This document shows, piece by piece, positions 7,063-8,366 of a stretch of 8,366 nucleotides of DNA. The notes under the pieces are model-generated. The model did no database searches. It saw only the letters and a list, made by a program, of their open reading frames with translations, and was not told where the DNA came from. The translations under genes and the position numbers were made by a program. The stretch lies in contig CAZKRB010000089.1 of assembly GCA_964555065.1 (NCBI GenBank), positions 1 through 8,366 of the forward strand. Direction: 5' to 3'. The DNA comes from Syntrophus sp964555065 (GTDB lineage: Bacteria; Desulfobacterota; Syntrophia; Syntrophales; Syntrophaceae). Within the stretch, counting starts at the first letter, position 1, and every line of letters starts with the position of its first letter.

Positions 7063-8001
7063 ATGAAAAAGCAACTCCTGGAATGGATGGCATGCCCCCA
7101 CTGCCTGCCTGCCGAATATGCGCTCGCCGCCGACATCCGCTCGGAGCGGGATGGCGACATCGAAACCGGCAGCCTCGTCTGCCCGAGCTGCGCCTCCCGG
7201 TTTCCCATCGAGGAAGGCGTTGCCCTCCTCGATCCCTTCGGGACCGACGCACAGAAGACCGCGAACAAGTATGAGACCGAGGAGGTGGTTTCCTCCTACC
7301 TCTGGAGCCAGTACGGGGAGCTGCTGAACGATGAGCAGGCCTCGACGGCCTACAGCGCCTGGGCGGGGCTGATGCAGCCCCAGGGCGGCATCGCCCTGGA
7401 CGCCGGGGGCGCCGTGGGGCGGTTTGCCTTCGAGGTAAGCGCCCGCTGCGATTTCGTTATCGGCATCGACACGTCCCAGGCCTTCATCCAGACGGCCAGG
7501 AGGCTGATGCGGGAGCGCTCCCTGGCGGTTCCCCTGAAAGACGAAGGCCTGCTGCGCCGGGAGGTCGTCATTACCCTCCCCGAAGCATGGCAAAGCGGCC
7601 GGGTGGAATTTCTGGTGGCCAACGCCCTGGCCCTGCCGTTCCGGAGAAAAACCTTTTCCCTCTTCGCTTCGCTGAACCTGGTGGACAAGGTTCCCTCCCC
7701 GATGCGGCACCTCCAGGAAATGAGCCGCGTCACCGCGGACCGCAACGCCCAGTTGCTGCTCTCCGATCCCTTTTCCTGGTCCACCGACGTGGCGCCCGTC
7801 GAGGAGTGGCTGGGCGGCAAGGCGGAGGGCCGCTACGCGGGCAAGGGTCTGGCCAACATCGCGGCCCTGCTTTCCGACGGCCGGTGGGAACTGGCCCCGG
7901 CCTGGCAGGTGAGCGAGCCTGGAGAAGTGTGGTGGAAAATCCGCACCCACAGCAACCATTATGAGTTGATTCGCAGCCGCTACGTCCATGGCTGCCGATA
8001 G
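7063..8001 (+). CDS. SAM-dependent methyltransferase with N-terminal Trm112-like zinc-binding domain
   Basis: The 312-aa protein begins with a Trm112-type zinc knuckle: CPHC at 11-14 and CPSC at 40-43, followed by FPIEEGVALLDP (47-58). A class I methyltransferase fold follows: motif I ALDAGGAVGRF at 111-121, an acidic residue for the SAM ribose in VIGIDTS (D136), and a LPFRRKTFSLFASLNLVDKV stretch (191-210) that fits the post-motif region of Methyltransf_11-like enzymes. The C-rich Trm112 part is known in other proteins to support methyltransferases; here it is fused on. The substrate is unknown. The ATG at 7063 has AAAGGAGG (7052-7059) three bases before it. The next gene starts nine bases after the stop, so both are one operon under the 6885 promoter. 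This link suggests a role tied to the oxidoreductase, its cofactor or its substrate, but that is inference. Confidence 0.88.
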   Translation: MKKQLLEWMACPHCLPAEYALAADIRSERDGDIETGSLVCPSCASRFPIEEGVALLDPFGTDAQKTANKYETEEVVSSYLWSQYGELLNDEQASTAYSAWAGLMQPQGGIALDAGGAVGRFAFEVSARCDFVIGIDTSQAFIQTARRLMRERSLAVPLKDEGLLRREVVITLPEAWQSGRVEFLVANALALPFRRKTFSLFASLNLVDKVPSPMRHLQEMSRVTADRNAQLLLSDPFSWSTDVAPVEEWLGGKAEGRYAGKGLANIAALLSDGRWELAPAWQVSEPGEVWWKIRTHSNHYELIRSRYVHGCR

Positions 8002-8010
8002 GAGGAACCC

Positions 8011-8366
8011 ATGATCATGGATACGGTCTGCCGTCTTTGTTCTTCCTGCTGCCCCGTCGAGGCGGAGGTGGCGGACAACCGCCTGATCGCCGCCCGGCGG
8101 AAATCCTTTCTTGCTCCGGAAAAGCGTCTGACCTGCGCCAAGCTGGCCGCCGCCCCGGAGATCGTCTATTCCCCCCGGCGGCTGACGACGCCGCTGATCC
8201 GGAAGGACGACGGCTCGGGCTTCCGCGAGGCCGACTGGGGCGAGGCCCTCGACCTGGTGGCGGCCCGGTTCCTCCGCCATCGGGAGCAATCGGGCGCGCA
8301 GTCCGTTGCCTGGCTGCGGGGCATGGCCGCCGACTGGGGCGCTCCCTGGGATTATCCCAACCGGCT
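8011..8366 (+). CDS. Molybdopterin-dependent oxidoreductase, N-terminal part (cut by window edge)
   Basis: 118 complete codons are visible to the window end. The protein opens with an iron-sulfur motif of the formate dehydrogenase/DMSO reductase superfamily: C7-x2-C10-x3-C14-x27-C42, a [4Fe-4S] site. YSPRRLTTPLIR (53-64) then matches the family's usual RLxxPLIR segment, and WGEALDLVAARF (76-87) matches the next conserved helix. No twin-arginine signal is present, so a cytoplasmic enzyme is likely. The ATG at 8011 has GGAGG (8001-8005) five bases upstream, overlapping the stop of the methyltransferase gene; a second ATG at 8017 is less well placed. The active-site ligand (Cys, Sec or Ser) and the true substrate lie beyond the window, so it cannot be assigned to formate dehydrogenase, acetylene hydratase or another branch. 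Confidence 0.92.
   Translation, partial: MIMDTVCRLCSSCCPVEAEVADNRLIAARRKSFLAPEKRLTCAKLAAAPEIVYSPRRLTTPLIRKDDGSGFREADWGEALDLVAARFLRHREQSGAQSVAWLRGMAADWGAPWDYPNR

Noticed and set aside
6913..8289. Long minus-strand open frame (458 codons) opposite the methyltransferase and oxidoreductase genes
   Set aside because: It has no recognisable domain, is rich in Gly, Pro, Arg and Ala as expected for antisense of GC-rich DNA, and opposes two well-supported genes with ribosome sites.

Overview
The window is ordinary bacterial chromosome with gene-dense, mid-to-high GC DNA. The gene content is a fused acyl-CoA-synthetase-like/GNAT protein, an amidohydrolase, and a molybdopterin oxidoreductase next to a Trm112-type methyltransferase. 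This would fit an anaerobic deltaproteobacterium-like lineage (Syntrophus/Smithella-like), but that placement is inference; no rRNA or other marker gene is present.

Left part, minus strand (1-2719): a type I restriction-modification locus. hsdM (start 2597, 733 aa) is complete. hsdS overlaps its stop by 4 bases (ATGA) and runs off the left edge. A good sigma70-type promoter (TTGACA, 17-base spacer, TATAGC) lies at 2691-2719. No hsdR is visible. The hsdS end is much more AT-rich (about 40% GC in the first 60 bases) than the rest. hsdM carries in frame a short sequence that looks like a dispersed genomic repeat.

Middle, plus strand (2825-6610): transcription unit A. It starts at a promoter TTGACA-N17-TATTTT. 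It holds a 69-aa ORF resembling the C-terminal end of amidophosphoribosyltransferase (PurF), a metal-dependent amidohydrolase (244 aa), and an 889-aa protein built like a fused ADP-forming acyl-CoA synthetase with a C-terminal GNAT acetyltransferase domain (Pat/PatZ architecture). In the last protein both relay histidines of the synthetase are arginine. It is therefore more likely an acetyltransferase with a ligand-binding synthetase relic than an acyl-CoA-forming enzyme.

Right part, plus strand (6874-8366): transcription unit B. It starts at a near copy of the unit A promoter and leader (about 72 of 92 positions identical from the -35 onward by hand alignment). It holds a Trm112-like/SAM methyltransferase (312 aa) and, 9 bases later, the start of a molybdopterin oxidoreductase with an N-terminal [4Fe-4S] motif, cut by the window end.

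The main points for a second look are the duplicated promoter-leader that ties units A and B together, the double His-to-Arg change in the Pat-like protein, and the free-standing PurF C-terminal module. None of these amounts to a clearly new system by itself.
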